Both the position numbers and the translations under genes were made by a program. From Tridacna crocea (Eukaryota; Mollusca; Bivalvia; Cardiida; Cardiidae), in assembly GCA_943736015.1 (NCBI GenBank), contig OX031059.1, forward strand, positions 41,799,159-41,863,158: a stretch of DNA of 64,000 nt. Reading direction: 5' to 3'. Of the stretch, positions 63,961-64,000 are shown one piece after another. The notes beneath the pieces are model-generated. The model did no database searches and had not been told where the DNA came from. It saw nothing but the letters and a program-made list of their open reading frames with translations. Within the stretch, counting starts at the first letter, position 1. Each line of letters starts with the position of its first letter.

Positions 63961-64000
63961 ACATTCCATGTCACGTCTTCTAAGGAATCGATATCTTTCT

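Overview
This is eukaryotic nuclear DNA: split genes with GT/AG introns, tRNA-derived SINEs, microsatellites, and non-coding DNA packed with short transposable elements. A bivalve mollusc, probably a heterodont clam, is the best guess. The basis is an annexin with ordinary invertebrate-style exons, SINEs with the central domain common in molluscs, and dispersed repeats I recognise from clam genomes. The species cannot be told from the sequence.

Coding content is small. The main gene is a complete minus-strand annexin of nine coding exons between 30534 and 11817. Every splice junction fits GT/AG and the reading phase, giving a 320-residue four-repeat protein with all four type II calcium sites intact. 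A decayed tandem copy of its third coding exon lies at 22902-22980. A second minus-strand gene (55091 to 54253, two coding exons) encodes a basic protein of about 104 residues that I do not recognise. A possible first coding exon lies on the plus strand at 20189-20308, inside the longest annexin intron. Most other open frames are short and are best explained by repeats.

Repeats dominate. (1) Family A is a roughly 230-bp element with TTAA ends and a near-perfect central hairpin of about 70 bases. I place more than 45 copies or pieces. One copy sits in a known tandem-repeat unit and shows the TTAA target duplication directly. (2) Family B is a roughly 210-bp TTAA-ended element with a short CAGACTGCAC...GTGCAGTCTG hairpin. 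(3) Family C is a roughly 260-bp element with CG-rich hairpins. (4) Several larger non-autonomous DNA elements have visible target duplications (31652-32061, 41922-42330, 35091-35382, 44463-45190, 61689-62509). (5) There are many SINEs, with a duplicated cluster at 58.5-63 kb. (6) There are single long palindromes, a cruciform-forming GGTCATT/CTACGTAG tract in two copies, and several tandem duplications.

Layout: 0-11 kb is intergenic repeat DNA downstream of the annexin. 11.8-30.5 kb is the annexin with repeat-filled introns. 30.5-54 kb is intergenic and densest in family A. 54.2-55.1 kb is the small unknown gene. 55-58.5 kb is more family A and B. 58.5-63 kb is the SINE cluster. 63-64 kb is a degenerate tandem array. 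The genes show no functional link. The most notable biology is the hairpin-forming element load, including copies inside annexin introns that would be transcribed as RNA hairpins.
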